From Thuidium tamariscinum (lineage: Eukaryota > Streptophyta > Bryopsida > Hypnales > Thuidiaceae): a stretch of 64,000 nucleotides of DNA. Positions 48,086 to 60,747 of the stretch are shown here, one piece after another. The stretch's first letter is position 1. Each line of letters starts with the position of its first letter. Made by a program: the position numbers and the translations under genes. The stretch is from NCBI GenBank assembly GCA_947034885.2, contig OX344756.2:15682098-15746097 (forward strand). The letters run 5' to 3'. The notes under the pieces were generated by a model. That model was given only the letters and a program-made list of their open reading frames with translations, was not told the DNA's origin and ran no database searches.

Positions 48086-50890
48086 GTTGGCTAACACACA
48101 CTCGTTATATTCTCCTATGTACACTGTTCTGTTACTTAGCTTTACGTTCCTTGTTATCATCGATCCTTTTAGAATCAGTTACTTTTCGTTCTCATACCTT
48201 TTTTTGGTATTCCAAGTTGTGTACATAAGCGACCTCCAATGTACTGTAATTTATCAGTCAATACGATCTCCAATTGAAAGCAGTTATTCTTTCTTCGTGG
48301 TATCAAAGCCAAATTGTAGTACAGATCAACTAGATGTTGCTAGATATTAGTAGATAATCACAAGAGCATGTTTCGTAGATTACTTGACAACGTGGGGATT
48401 GAGAGAAGAATGACAAGAAGACTAAAAGAAGATCAACATGAGAAGTTGATAAGCTCTACACTTAGAAGCAACAGAGTAAATCAAGATGGTAGATAGTAGA
48501 AATGTATCAGTGGGTGAAGCTAACAAGCTCACCAAACTAGAAACTATTACATTTGGAGTCTAAAAATGAGAGCAATCCTGAGACGAGAGAATTAGTGGTT
48601 GATCACCGATGAAAGGATTGAACCAAAAGTTTTTCCCGTAAATATCGGTGGAAGACAAATTACGGCCAACCAACTAGAGTCTATGAAAGCTAGCGTGCTT
48701 TCGGCCATGATTTTGTCAGTTAACAATGATATTGTTGACACCATTGTTGTTCATATAGATCCGGCACTTGCATGGAGAGCACTTAGAGAAGCATACCAGT
48801 CAAACAATCAAGCACAAATACTAACCCTAACAAGTCAGTTACAATCGTTACGATTGAGTGAAGGAGGTTCGGTCGAAGACTACTTGAAGAAGGCAAGAGA
48901 ATTCAAAAACAGACTTACCAGCATAGGAGAAGCTGTCTCGGACAAAAAGATGACTCAAATCACTCTAAATGGTCTACCATGGAGCTATGAGAGTACAATA
49001 TAAACATTGACCCACTTGAATGTTGCAATGTCTTTCGATCAGATAGCATCAAGATTGCTTACCGAGGTTCATCGTAGAGAACATTGAGCAATCCAATTGG
49101 GGGATGAAGAGGCTCTATCAGCGTCGTTTGAGAGAAAGGCAACTACACAAAGCAATCGCCACCACTGAGGAAGAGGGCGAGGATCGTTTCAAGGGCATCA
49201 AGGTAACTCTTATGGTCGAAACTCCTTTCCAACCTCATTTCCGAGACCGCCATAGATATGCCTCAACTGTGGTAAGCTTGGCCACATCGCTCGAGAATGT
49301 AGACAGCCTAGATAGCGTAGTTCATTTCCAAATCTACTAGTTGCAAACTCTACAAAATATATTGAAGATGCACTTGCCGACTACTGGGAAAATTACAACC
49401 TATGGTATATGGATAGTAGCACTTCAAAGCACATAGGAGCTGATGCACAAAATATAGATCAGGCAAGTTCCTCCAATGTGAGAATCCATGAGGTTCGTAC
49501 CGGAGGAAGAGAACCTCATGCAATCCGAGGAATAAGAACTTCTATTGTCAAAACTTCTACGGAAGAAATAAAGTTGACCAATATTTAGTACGTTCCGAGT
49601 ATGACAAAGAATCTTATGTCAGTTGAATCAATTGTAGATAGCGATCACATCATAGTATTTACAGACTCAATGTACTTAATACTTGACAAAGACAACAATA
49701 TCATTGCTATTGGGTATCAAAATGTAATGAATGGATTGTATTGCTTTGATCAAACTTATGAAACACATAATGTAAACTCTTCAGTCTCTAGTTCTATCAA
49801 TAAAAATGTTGATCCGTGGCGTAGACGTTATGGTCATTTGAGTTATTCAAGACCACAAAGTTTTTCACAAGAAAATAAAGTTATTGGATTACCTCATATC
49901 AATTTGATTTCTAGTCCATGTAAGAATTGTTTGGCCAGTCGACAACACAGGCAAAGCTTCCCAATGGCTTCATCAACAAGAGCATCTCACTCGATTGAAT
50001 TAATGCATTCTGATTTGATTGGACCTATGCATTCTTGTACCTTAGGTGGCTCACGCTACGTCCTCATTTTTACTAATGACTATTTTAGGAAGAGCTGGAT
50101 TTATTTCCTACACAATAAAGACCTAACCTTCTACTTCTTCAAAATTTTCGAAGCGCGAATTGAAGTCAAAACTGGGTATCATATATCAACTATTCAAACA
50201 GATAGAGGAGGTGAATTCTTATCCACACTATTCAAAAACCATTGCCAAGATCATGGAATCAAATAAGAACTCACTCAAGCATTGATTCCATAGCAAAATG
50301 GAGTAGCAAAACGACGAAACAGAACTATCATCGAAAGAACGAAGAGTATTGCAGCTGACAGCAAACTCCGGATTTACTTGTGGAGCGAAACAATCTCGAC
50401 AACAAACTACTTAGTAAATTGAAGTCCGACACGAGCAAACAACGGCATGACACCTGAAGAATGTTATTCTAGTAAGAAACCATCAATAGCTCACCTAAAA
50501 AAATTTGGTTCTCTTGCTTTTTGACACGTTCCTAAAGAGAGCCGCAAAAAGATGGATACAAAAACTTTGAAGTGCATTTTTGTAGGCTATGATGATGCCA
50601 GTAAAGTATACCGCTTGTATGAACCACATACAAAAAAAATCATCCTTAGTCGAGATATAATTATAAATGAAAGCCGCATTGGCTTTCAATATATTCAAAC
50701 CAATTCAACAGGATATGATGACCCTTTTCCTATAGGATCGGCATCAAGCTATAGTGATCATGATCACTCTGATCTTCTCATTAGCCATGATCTTGAAATA
50801 GAACAAAAGGATCTCCAACCAACACAACTAGGTTCTCCATTTGTCCCAAATAATAGCAAGAACTATGACTTGGGTATTTGTGATTGACTG
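48086..50890 (+). mobile_element. Ty1/Copia retrotransposon fossil, truncated
   Basis: Parts in order: a left LTR (about 48086-48296, starting TGTTGG), a primer-binding site of the TGGTATCAAAGC type, gag of the UBN2 type (around 48600-49000), a CCHC zinc knuckle (about 49255), a protease region, the GAG-pre-integrase and integrase core (about 49800-50270), and the integrase C-terminal region (about 50540-50700). Reverse transcriptase, RNase H and the right LTR are not found. The element is broken with several breaks (at least four). The reading is still clear, so it is of moderate age; with one LTR it cannot be dated from LTR divergence. Confidence 0.85.
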
Positions 50891-52165
50891 ATCTGGGTGA
50901 TTGTTTGAAATTGGGAGTCAAATTTATATGGCAGTATGTGAATGTCACTTGAGAAACATCTAGTTTGCTATTGTGGCATGAAATCGAGTCTAAGAGTTAA
51001 TCGTAATTTAATATAAGAGTAAAATTTCAAGAAGACATCTTTGGAGCACTGATTAGAGGGTGATCAAGTTGTTTGTTGGAGCAAGTTATGTGATCAATAA
51101 ATTGTTAAGAGCGTGAATGGACTAGCAGATGCAACATCAATTTACCATTTGTGCAATTCCATAAACCAAAGAGTTCTCCTATTTTAATATTTTATTTAAG
51201 TTTGTCATTTAGTGAATATAATTTAGTTAACAAATTGTTTGGCACACGGATTGTAGAATAATTTATCGTGTTTAAAACTAATATGTAAAAACAATTTGAA
51301 TCAAACTTGGTGTCTCTACTCTCTAGAAACTTGGTTGCAAGTCAAGTTGTTTGTAATAAGTTCTCTTTGAAAACAATTTGTGACTAGCAATTTGAATTTT
51401 GTTGATGAGAAAGTCATAAGAATTCAAATGGACAAGTTTTCAAGTTAAGTCTCGTTAATTTCTATAGAGTATCATGATAGATAAGGTTTGATACATAAGC
51501 CAATTATTGACAATTACTCTTCAAAATGTACCTTTGAGTGTAGTCTAATAGATGATTTATTAAGACTAATTGACAAAGGATTCAACCAAGCGAGTAGTCA
51601 TAGAAAGATTAGATACCCAATACAAACCAAAGCTATAGGTCTAGTCTATAGAATTTGGAATCGTGACAATTTGCCTCAAACTTGGTATTTGATGAGTTTG
51701 ACAATAAGTATGGTCGTTTGGTCAATTTGTTGACAAATTACTTTCTAATCATTGCGAGTCATACAAATTGCCATTAATTACTACTATCAATATTTTAAGT
51801 TGAAAACCAATTGATCATTTGATGTAGAATTGTGCAGAAATAAAGAAATGGTGACAATTGCATCGGGAATTGCATATATAGTGATGCCTTGTATTAGATA
51901 GGGACAAATTGCCTAAGAGTTAGGATTGATTTGTTACTCATCTAAATTTGTGATTAGGCTATGTAAGTAGTGACTGGAGAAATTGCCATGGTAGAAGAAC
52001 TTCATGGTAATTAAGGAATTTGGCCAAATGAGCCTTGTTGCAATGATTACGTTAGATAGTGCATGTAGGAGACAAATCCCTACATATACTTGACAAATTG
52101 CCAAAGCCCTTTTTAGCATACTAGGCAGGATTGAGATAGCAATCATGCGTCTATAGCATTATTAA
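50891..52165. other. No gene seen
   Basis: AT-rich DNA to the right of the Copia fossil. Short frames only; no reverse transcriptase or LTR resemblance found by eye. Confidence 0.3.
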
Positions 52166-52169
52166 TCGA

Positions 52170-52911
52170 GGGTGATTGCAAGAAACACTTGTCCTTTAAT
52201 TTTTTTGTCCCCTTGACCTCTATTAGGTAGTTTTTTGCTCATAACTTTTTCATCTTTTGCCCTATCAACTTGAAATTTGTAATGAAGGTGCACACAAAAG
52301 TTTCATATCTTGTGTAATTTTTTTAATTTAAAAAAATATATTTTACTATTTTTAAACTGCCCCCAATTGGTGGTCTACCTTGGCCATTTTGGGGGGTTTT
52401 AGTCCTATTTTTGACTCAAAAATCCGAATTTAAAGCCACAAATTGGACAAGTTGGAGGTCTACTAACATTTCAAGGATTGACAGTGAGTTTTTATAAAAA
52501 TAGTAAAATTTCTATTGTCTACACGGGGTCAAAGTGACCTTCTTTTGCACAGACGCTATGAAGAGGAAAAAACATTTTTAGAAGAATTTTTTGTTGCAAT
52601 GTGAGCACAATTTTGTTTAGAAAAATGAATTTTTGTAAAATAATTTTTTGATTTTTTTTAAATATTGAAAATAAGAAGTCCCACAAACCCTTTTTCTGCT
52701 ATTTTTTGCTCCCTATAGCCTTTGAAGTACTTTGAAGTAGTCTATAGTACTACATAATACTACATAGTACTACACTAATGGCCCAGATTTGTAGGCGGTC
52801 GAAATCGACGGTTGAGATTTGTAGGCGCACGTCAAACACGTTGTATTGTCAGGATTGCGTAGTATTGCTAGTACTATGTCCAAAAACATGAAGTGTTTCT
52901 TGCAATCACCC
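52170..52911. mobile_element. GGGTGATTGC TIR family, copy 4 (742 bp)
   Basis: The left end is GGGTGATTGCAAGAAACACT and the right end, reversed, the same 20 bases up to AACACT. Flanking 4-mers are TCGA and TAGA, differing at one base. The interior is diverged from the other copies and contains a cluster of TAGTACTACA words near 52740-52785. Non-coding. Confidence 0.8.
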
Positions 52912-53099
52912 TAGACTAACGACAAAATTATTTCTTAGGAATAAGAGTGAATCCCCAAATTTTCCATTAAGTTGTCTTATTTTGTGAAATTAGTTAGTTT
53001 ATTTCAATTCATTCTAATTTGTCTATGACTTTAGCCACAATATGTTAGACTACTTGACCATTCCCTAGATATTGAATCCCTATACTATAGTCCTAGGTT

Positions 53100-53562
53100 T
53101 TGGAAAAATAGACAAAATCTAGACTACAAAAAGCTTCTACAAGAGATACTCAATCTAAATAGTCTTTAATTGAGATCAATTTCTACAAGTATATATGAAA
53201 TTATTATATACATTCAATGTAAGGTTGTAAATTACCAGATAATTACACTAGACAATAATGGTATAGAGAATTGCCCAAGTCATGCTTACATTATTGTCAT
53301 TTGGACACTAACCAAGTGTAAAAGAATGTTTGTTGTTAGAAAAAAATGATTACGGCCCTAAAAAGTTGGGACCCTACATTATTGCCAACTACTCTTTTTA
53401 ATACAAGCAAGTGTTGAATGTAGCATTTTGAGGCCTATTAATACTTGATTTACAAGGCCCATCACATAAGGTAGAAACACCTATTCTTGGTATTATAACC
53501 TAAATCAATTTTGAAAACATATAGCTATAGGAAGTTCAAAATGTCACTACATAGTTGAACTT
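53100..53562. repeat. Copy 3 of the U3/U4 left block
   Basis: Matches 35590-36000 and the pieces at 31430-31500, 32854-33093 and 33816-33900 (AGACAATAATGGTATAGAGA, AAGCAAGTGTTGAATGTAGC). It is cut by the nested elements beginning at 53565, and the block resumes at about 56549. Confidence 0.75.
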
Positions 53563-53573
53563 CAAGGTGAAAG

Positions 53574-56112
53574 CACTACAAAAAATCCCTATCCTAAATG
53601 ACTGCACGAAGTGACTACAAAATGATTGGATGTCCGGAACAACTAAAGAATGATTGCAAATTCTGTAATTGCACCAAGGCTACATTGTCTAAGTGTTTAA
53701 ATCATTTTTCATTCATTTTGAACGACTTGCAGATGAAGTAGTGATGAAGTGTGACATTCACTACAACTATTAATTCAAGATAACATTGACAATATTAGAG
53801 GGGAGTTAGGGGCATCCAATATGGATGTTGAAGTCATTAATAGTGACTGCAGCCAACTATTGCGTGATTGTAAAATGACTTAAATGTTTTTTTAAGCCAA
53901 ACCAAGATTTTTGTAGAAAAAACTAATAGGACAGTTTGTTGATGTGGACTTTAGTCATTTCTGTGTGACTTTAGTCAATTTTTTATTTTTATTTTTTTCG
54001 TAGTTGCACCATGGGGGTGCAAAACTTGCAGCCTTTTTTAGAGCTGAAATTTTTCCTAATAATAAATTCAACTTGTAAATTTGAACTTTGATTGATAATA
54101 ATCTTAGATTTCTATTGTTGAAAACTTTCACCTCAAATAATATATAATATGACTTTCAGGAAGATTGAAAAATGAAGGGAAATGACTCATATTGAGATGT
54201 AGTCCAACTCAAATACTTATTGAAAATACATTTTGTTGAACATTGCATAAATATTCAAGAAGTAGAGGATCCAAAGTCTTTATTGCATATGATTTGCCAA
54301 CAATATAAATACATGGAGTGCTTCTCCTACAGTAGGTTTATCAATAGAATTAAAAAACAAAAGAAGTCTTGTATTCTAGAAGAAGATGTTTAAGAATAAA
54401 TGAATAAGATAAAGTGATGCATTGTTGGTGGTCTTTTTCTTTGTTCGTGTATACTATTTTTTTCTTTAGAGTTCATTTTTATGATTTATTTAAATTCCGA
54501 TCAATATGCCACCAATACTTCTAGAAATGTGTGCCATTATTATTGCATGAGTTTGGAACACTTCATATGATTTACATTTGAAATATTAAAATTTTCAATA
54601 AACATACACTAAGGTATTTAGAAAAGACCCAATAGTAATTAGTAAGTCCCATTTTTCACTCTGGTTCTACTACAAAATGACTTTGTGTGACTACAAAACA
54701 ACTACTCAAAAGTCTAGTACTCTTCCTATGTCAATCCTTTTCAAATCTTTCAACAAATTTGTCTATAATTTTTTATTTAAGGCTCAAAATCTGAAACGGA
54801 TTTTTGAAGGTGAAAGTGACAATTACCTTCTAACTTTCATTAGTTCAAAGTTTAAAAAAAAAATTCATATACTATGCCTCAATGAGGTTCAAAATATTAT
54901 TTGTAATGCAATTCCTGTGTTTTACATATCCCACAAGCTTTGTCTTGCCAACTACTATCCTCCTTCTATAAAAGGCTTATCATTTCTTCTATTCATACTC
55001 ACACATTAAATTGCTTTGGAATGATGCATGGCATATGGTGTATGGTATATTGTATATGGTGAATTGTGTATGGCATATGGTGTATTGTATATGGTGTATT
55101 GTATGTAGTATATTGTGCAATACAAAATTTTTGTATATGGTGTATTGTATGTGGTATATTGTGTAATACAAATTTTTTGTGTATGGTATATCGTTGTAAA
55201 ATTTTGAATGTATTCATATATGACTATGGAGTGACTACTTCCCATATAATTATTAATATATTTCTTTTGCACACATTGCCACAAAATAAAATTGCATTTA
55301 TCATCTTTATATAGTGATCTCAACCCTAACTCCAAATTCCTTAAAAATGATTGTGGAATGACTGTGGAATGACTTCATTGCCACTAATTCTTGAATGACT
55401 ACATAATCAATTCGCAATGACTTCTATGTGACTCTAATGTGGATGTCTACGTCAACAACACTCAAACTACATTACAACTGCAAAATGACTAAATAATGAC
55501 TTCACAATGACTTCACAATGACTTCACAATGACTCTGACGTCAACAACATATTGATTATTCATAATACCAAAATGACTTCATAATGACTTCGTAGTCACT
55601 TCGTAGTGACTCTGACGTGGATGTCTACATCAGTAGTACTCGAACTTGCCAATGACTCCATGGTGGTTGCAGAGTGACTCTGAAATTGCTGACGTCATGC
55701 TACTTCTCAAAAAATTTGGAGTAGAATGGGCAACTATCCACAATTTCTCCCCCACTTGCCCGAAAATTCCCTCTGCCACGTAGACTTGGGATAGCCATTT
55801 TTCATCCAAGTCCATCAACTGATTAGTGATAATATAGTGAGTTATAGCCGAGTCACTACCTTGTCCACAATGACTTGGGGGCCGGCAGTCACGACGGAGT
55901 CAAAAATATCCTAGATGACTGTGAGGGAGTCATTTATCGCAGTCATTTAGGATAGGTTTTTTTGTAGTGGATAATACAGTGAGTTATAGCCGAGTCACTA
56001 CCTTGTCCATAATGACTTAGGGGCCGACAGTCACGACAGACTCAAAAATATCCTAAATGACTATAAGGGAGTCATTTATCGCAGTCATTTAGGATAGGTT
56101 TTTTTTGTAGTG
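53574..56112. mobile_element. Non-autonomous CACTA element (2539 bp)
   Basis: The left end is CACTACAAAAAATCCCTATC and the right end, reversed, CACTACAAAAAAAACCTATC, both continuing as CTAAATGACTGC. AAG flanks both sides (53571-53573 and 56113-56115), the 3-bp duplication of CACTA elements. Many AATGACT words lie near both ends (53600-53720 and 55340-55700), like transposase-binding subterminal repeats. The last 142-143 bp are present twice in tandem (55828-55969 and 55970-56112). No transposase frame. Confidence 0.9.
55020..55195. repeat. Minisatellite inside the CACTA element
   Basis: Irregular runs of ATGGTGTATTGTAT, ATGGCATATGGTGT and related words. Frames read across it on both strands are simply repeat-derived. 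Confidence 0.85.
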
Positions 56113-56548
56113 AAGCAAGATAATAGGAGCCAACTTAGGCGTAACGACTATTTTTTTTGAAGAATCTTCATTCTAATTCTTAGATATGAGTTAAAACATA
56201 ATTTTATTTGTAATGCATTGTTTTTTAGTTATGAATATTTGACATAAGACAAAACAAAATTAAATATGTCTACTTTTGAAGTATAAAAAGGAGAAAAATG
56301 TAGCTGTAACGGTTGTTTATTTGGTTGAATACGCAATACATCATAAATAAATTAAAGGCTCTCTTGAATGAACAGTCAACAATTTATCATAGAATATTCT
56401 AATATGAATCCATTGTGAATGATTTGTGAATCCAATTTGGACTATTTGGATAGATATACAATGATTTGAAAATGGAATATTACATTAAGGACCTCCATAA
56501 GCACCTTAGTAACGTTTATGAGTGGCTCATATTAGCTTGCTTTCACCC

Positions 56549-58098
56549 TTCGCATACAGTATTCATAACATATTTGTATATTTTTTAAAAGGTGTCAATA
56601 ATTTCTTCAAATTCATGGTTTTCACTTGTTAATGTGTTCAAAATAATCTTATGATTGATTGCACATTAAAGTATGCAAAATGATCAAACTATTAAAAATA
56701 GATGCTTCTACCTTGCAACCACCATCTTACTCACATTTCACTTAGGTATGTGGCAAAACTATCCAAATTACAACATTTAACCTAGAAAGAAATATACCTC
56801 ATGAGAGAAAGGCTTTAGAAATTCATTTTTGTTGTTATAAGCTATCTTTTTCAAAGGGACTCATTATTTTTGAATTTTTTTATTTTTATTGATCAAAATT
56901 CAAATCACATATTTTTCTATTAAGTTATCCTAATACACTGCATGGTGATTTATTGCTCTAAACATCTCACTATGTACAAAAAGTCGACAACACCAAAAAT
57001 AAAGAATTTCTAACACCACCTTCTTACAAACTAGTGTTCAATCAAGCCCCCTCCAAAATGGAAGAAGAATTGTGTTTCTCTACCTTCAACACGGGCTAAA
57101 TGTCATCAACAACTATTTTAGGGGGAATTCCCATGTGTTTCAAGGTTAACCTACAAAAGACACTAAGACATTTTAAATTAGTATAGAAAGGACAATCTTT
57201 CATCTTTGAAATTTGTGTGGAAAGGAGATGGTCTTCTATGGTCAAGTTTAGAAACCTTGTAAATTTTTCACCAAAAATTTCAACTTTAGGAAGCTCTAGC
57301 ATGCTCAAAAAGGAATTGATTTTGAAATTGCAAATTTGCGCATGAAGTGTACTTCAACTTCATAATAAGTGAAAAATTAATGATTTCAAACCATATAAAA
57401 ATTTGGAACTAAGGTAGGTACACCTTAAATGGCACCTAACCTTAAAGCACCATCTACAATATGCATACATTTTTATGTACCTAGTCTATAGATGGCGCTT
57501 TCAAAAATAGACTTTGACCGTTAATAACTTTTGCATACAATATCCAAATCCTTTATTCTTTAGTACGTTGGAACATGCTTTCACTTGCCAACAAGACTAT
57601 ATCAAAATCTAAATAGCATGATAACAGGAACTAGGCACAAATAAGAATAAGTGGCACTTTTGGATGTACCTACCTTATCTACCATTTCATTGAGAACCGT
57701 TAAAAGATAGTCAAAAAAATTTGCAATAGGGTGAAGAACAAGCATCAAATCATACAAAAAGTTCATTCAAGTTTTATGAGATCAAGTATCTCTAAAGCAA
57801 TTGTGAAGGTTCATTTCTAATATTTGTCATTAAATACAAGTTGTAATTTTCACATATGTTGGGAACACTAGATAATACATCTAGTATATAGAAAACATCA
57901 AACTCTTTGTCTAGTTTTCAATTACAAATGAATATTTGTAATGATGATAAATTAAACTTTAGTGTGATTCCAATGCAATTTTAAAATTCCATTCAATTTT
58001 GAACATACATGGACCTCTCAAAGTTGACCGAATCTCAACATGATGCACATGGTGACAAAATCTCTCATTTTTACGGAGACCAACTTGTTCTTTTGGAA
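56549..58098. repeat. 3' flank of U4 B module, shared with U3
   Basis: Collinear with 36010-37340, apart from the 264-bp MITE at 57412. No coding frame conserved between the two copies. Confidence 0.7.
57412..57675. mobile_element. TA-flanked AGGTAGGT MITE (264 bp)
   Basis: The left end is AGGTAGGTACACCTTAAATG and the right end, reversed, AGGTAGGTACATCCAAAAGT, with TA on each side. The U3 copy reads AACTATCTACCATTTCATTG at about 36847, the exact empty site with one TA. This fits a Tc1/mariner-type (Stowaway-like) MITE inserted after the U3/U4 duplication. Confidence 0.85.
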
Positions 58099-60227
58099 TC
58101 AAACTCCATCTGATGAGCTGCCAGAGCTCGATCCAGATGCAAATGAGAAAAGGTCTTTATCTTGGCCTTCCAAGCGTTTCACTTGTCCATCCCATTCTGC
58201 ATCCCCTTGCAATATGGACACAATACGAGCCATGCTCGGTCGGGTCTCTGCCTTGCCCTGTATGCACATGAGAGAGAGTTTGATCACTCATTGCACATCT
58301 CTGACTTGGGCATCTGTTAAGAGGAGTCTAGAGTCGATGAGTTCCGAAAGTTTGTCTTCCTCGTGCAGTTGCCATGCCCAGTCTCTGATATAAACTTGGT
58401 CCTCAGGTACTTTCAAGTCAATATTGCACTGCCCACTGATAATCTCCAAACACAAGATGCCAAAACTGTAGACATCCACTTTGTCACTTAATGTCCCATA
58501 TGCTAAATACTCTGGTGCCAAGTACCCCCTGCATGCACTCAGAAACATTTGCATGATGTATATGAAGAGCATGGCAATCAAAATTGTGTCTTGAAACCTG
58601 AACCCTACAGGCCAAATTATGATTGTCAACTACCAAAATTGTCTATTTCAAGCCCTACAACAATGGAAAACCACCTCCATCCCCTCAAATTCCTTGCTTT
58701 GAAATTTGATGTTCCAATTCTCAAAACTTTCACATTTGGAGAAAGTTTTTTAGATTCACCTCTCAAGTCTCCCTGACTTTTGGGAGCCCAACACTAGGGT
58801 ATTTGACAACTCCAAATGCAATAATGGAGTAATACTGAGTGAACTTGACTGTTTGATCGGGCAATCAAGACCTGTCTACCAAACCACATGTAAGGAAAGG
58901 GAAGAAGAGTGAATAACTTACCTTGTTCCTGCCACTGTATCTAGTGAAACATGACTCTGTTCATCTGGAAGTAAGAAAGCAAGGTTGAAATCACCAATTT
59001 TAGGGTCAAAGTTTTTGTCGAGAAAAACATTCTTTGCCTTGATGTCCCGATGGATGATTCTTGGATGCGCTAGTGCATGCAAGTAATGCAAACCTTGAGC
59101 CACGCCCAAACAAATTTTTAACCGCACACACCAAGACACCATCTGCTTCCACAGTCCTTTGTCTGTAGCAACAAGGAAAAATATGAATTATAATTAGTTC
59201 ACAACTACACTTGGTGTGGAGTTGGAATGAAACCATCATGTAGAAGAGAGCAACAAGATATTATTAATGGAGTTAGGCTAGGAGAATTACATACCAAGTA
59301 GAATGTGGTATACATTAAAATTATCCACGTACTCGTAAACCACAAGAAATTGTTGGTCATGTAGGCAACATCCTTTCACAGTCACTAGGTTTCTGTGCTT
59401 CATTCCTGTGAAAAGGACAACTTCATTCAAGAGTTCATCTATGGCAAAGCAATTATGCCCCATTTTCACAACCACCACATTTCCGTTTGGCAACACACCC
59501 TGAGCATTCTAATGTCCACTTAGTAATATTGCAAAATATGAACTCGCTTAGCAAATATTAACAATAAAGTATTTACTATTCAAACTATGAATTTCTATGA
59601 TGAGAATTGGCCCCTAGTACTAATGATGAAATAATCAAAATGGATAGGTGGTCTATATTGTAGGATGCTTCATGAGTCATGTTCCCAAAGCAATCGACAT
59701 GTGTGAAAAACATTCAAGTTATAATTAGACTATGCAAGATCTCGGATCACCCATAGTAAATCAGTCGTACATGTGTAATAACTACATCTCAAACTCCGTG
59801 CAAATTGGAATGAGAATTGCATTGTGTAATGGGTATAGAATGCTAGTATTTAATACCTTATATATCAATCCATAGCCTTTATACATCACCCCATAGACTA
59901 ACTCCCCCAATTTCATATCTGGGTGAAAATCTCGAGTGGCAACCCGAAGCGTATTGTATGGGAATAAAGTAGGCTTCACATCAAACTCTTTACATTCTGC
60001 AAACAGTAGAAGAATTGAATCAAGAGGAAAGTCAATAAAGGAAAGGAATAGAATAGGTATCTAGAACAACATGAACAAAGGATGGAATTGAATGATGGGT
60101 CAAGGTACTCACTCTGTTGAAATTTAAGCCGCAAGGCTCGACTCTCTCTAAATTTTTTGGAAAGTAAAGCATCCATAGACATCACACGAGCTAAGCTTGA
60201 CATTGTATGGCTCCAAAGACCAACCCT
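58099..60227 (-). CDS. U4 B module: receptor-like kinase, early stop in the C-lobe
   Basis: Exons 60227-60113 (ATG possible at 60203), 59996-59857, 59499-59295, 59162-58922 and 58528-58099 have GT-AG borders and phases equal to U2 and U3. The kinase has loop GELVYG, lysine kept (VVVK), HRDIKAKN kept, DFN instead of DFG, and YLAPEY. A TGA at 58288-58290 stands where U2 and U3 have CGA (arginine in VQRVIKL), cutting about 63 residues: the last C-lobe helices and the serine-rich tail. The exon 59996-59857 is 21 nt longer than in the sisters because of an in-frame partial repeat ([11 protein letters not shown]). Joined to the A module upstream it would make a 910-residue product. Confidence 0.7.
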
Positions 60228-60747
60228 CTAGTACACACATTCCAATCACACATGCATGCTGGTAATAATTAGAGCATGATCAAACATTATCATGTCTTTG
60301 AGCTTTCTCACTCATATTTATAATTCTACACCAACAAGAATAGCTTGAATCTTTAACAATTATTAACATCCTAAAACCGTATGTAAAGTTCCTAAAAATT
60401 CCTAAAGCAATCCAAACACAAATCCTAGTACCATCATGTATGATTTGACATTCTCAAAGTCAAAATGCTCAAAGTCGTGTGTTTGGTCATGCTCATTAAT
60501 ATCAGATTGATCATGTGTACTATCAAAAAATTCTAAGGGTGATATTTCATCTTTCAAACTTTGAATCGAACTTGGGCTTCATGTCCATTACGGAAGTTGT
60601 ATTTGTTAGTAGGCCCTGCGCAAATTGATTTTGAGCCATTTAAACTTGATACGTTACTGCATCGATTTAAAAGTGCTAAATTTTCAACACACCAGTACTA
60701 ATTCTCGATGTTTCAGTCACTGTGCACTAAAGGGAAGATGTAGGCAC

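Larger units (their letters stand above)
53565..56548. mobile_element. Outer TIR element (about 440 bp before insertion) split by a CACTA element
   Basis: The left end AGGTGAAAG resumes after the CACTA element as CAAGATAATAGGAGCCA. The right end, reversed, is AGGGTGAAAGCAAGCTAATA followed by TGAGCCA. The outer element therefore has matching inverted ends of about 26 bp, with the CACTA element inserted inside the left one. U3 lacks both at about 35990-36000 (GAACTTCACATATTCATAAT). Non-coding. Confidence 0.7.

Noticed and set aside
54989-55335. Three minus-strand frames rich in Y, T, H and I
   Set aside because: They are translations of a minisatellite of ATGGTGTATTG-like words.
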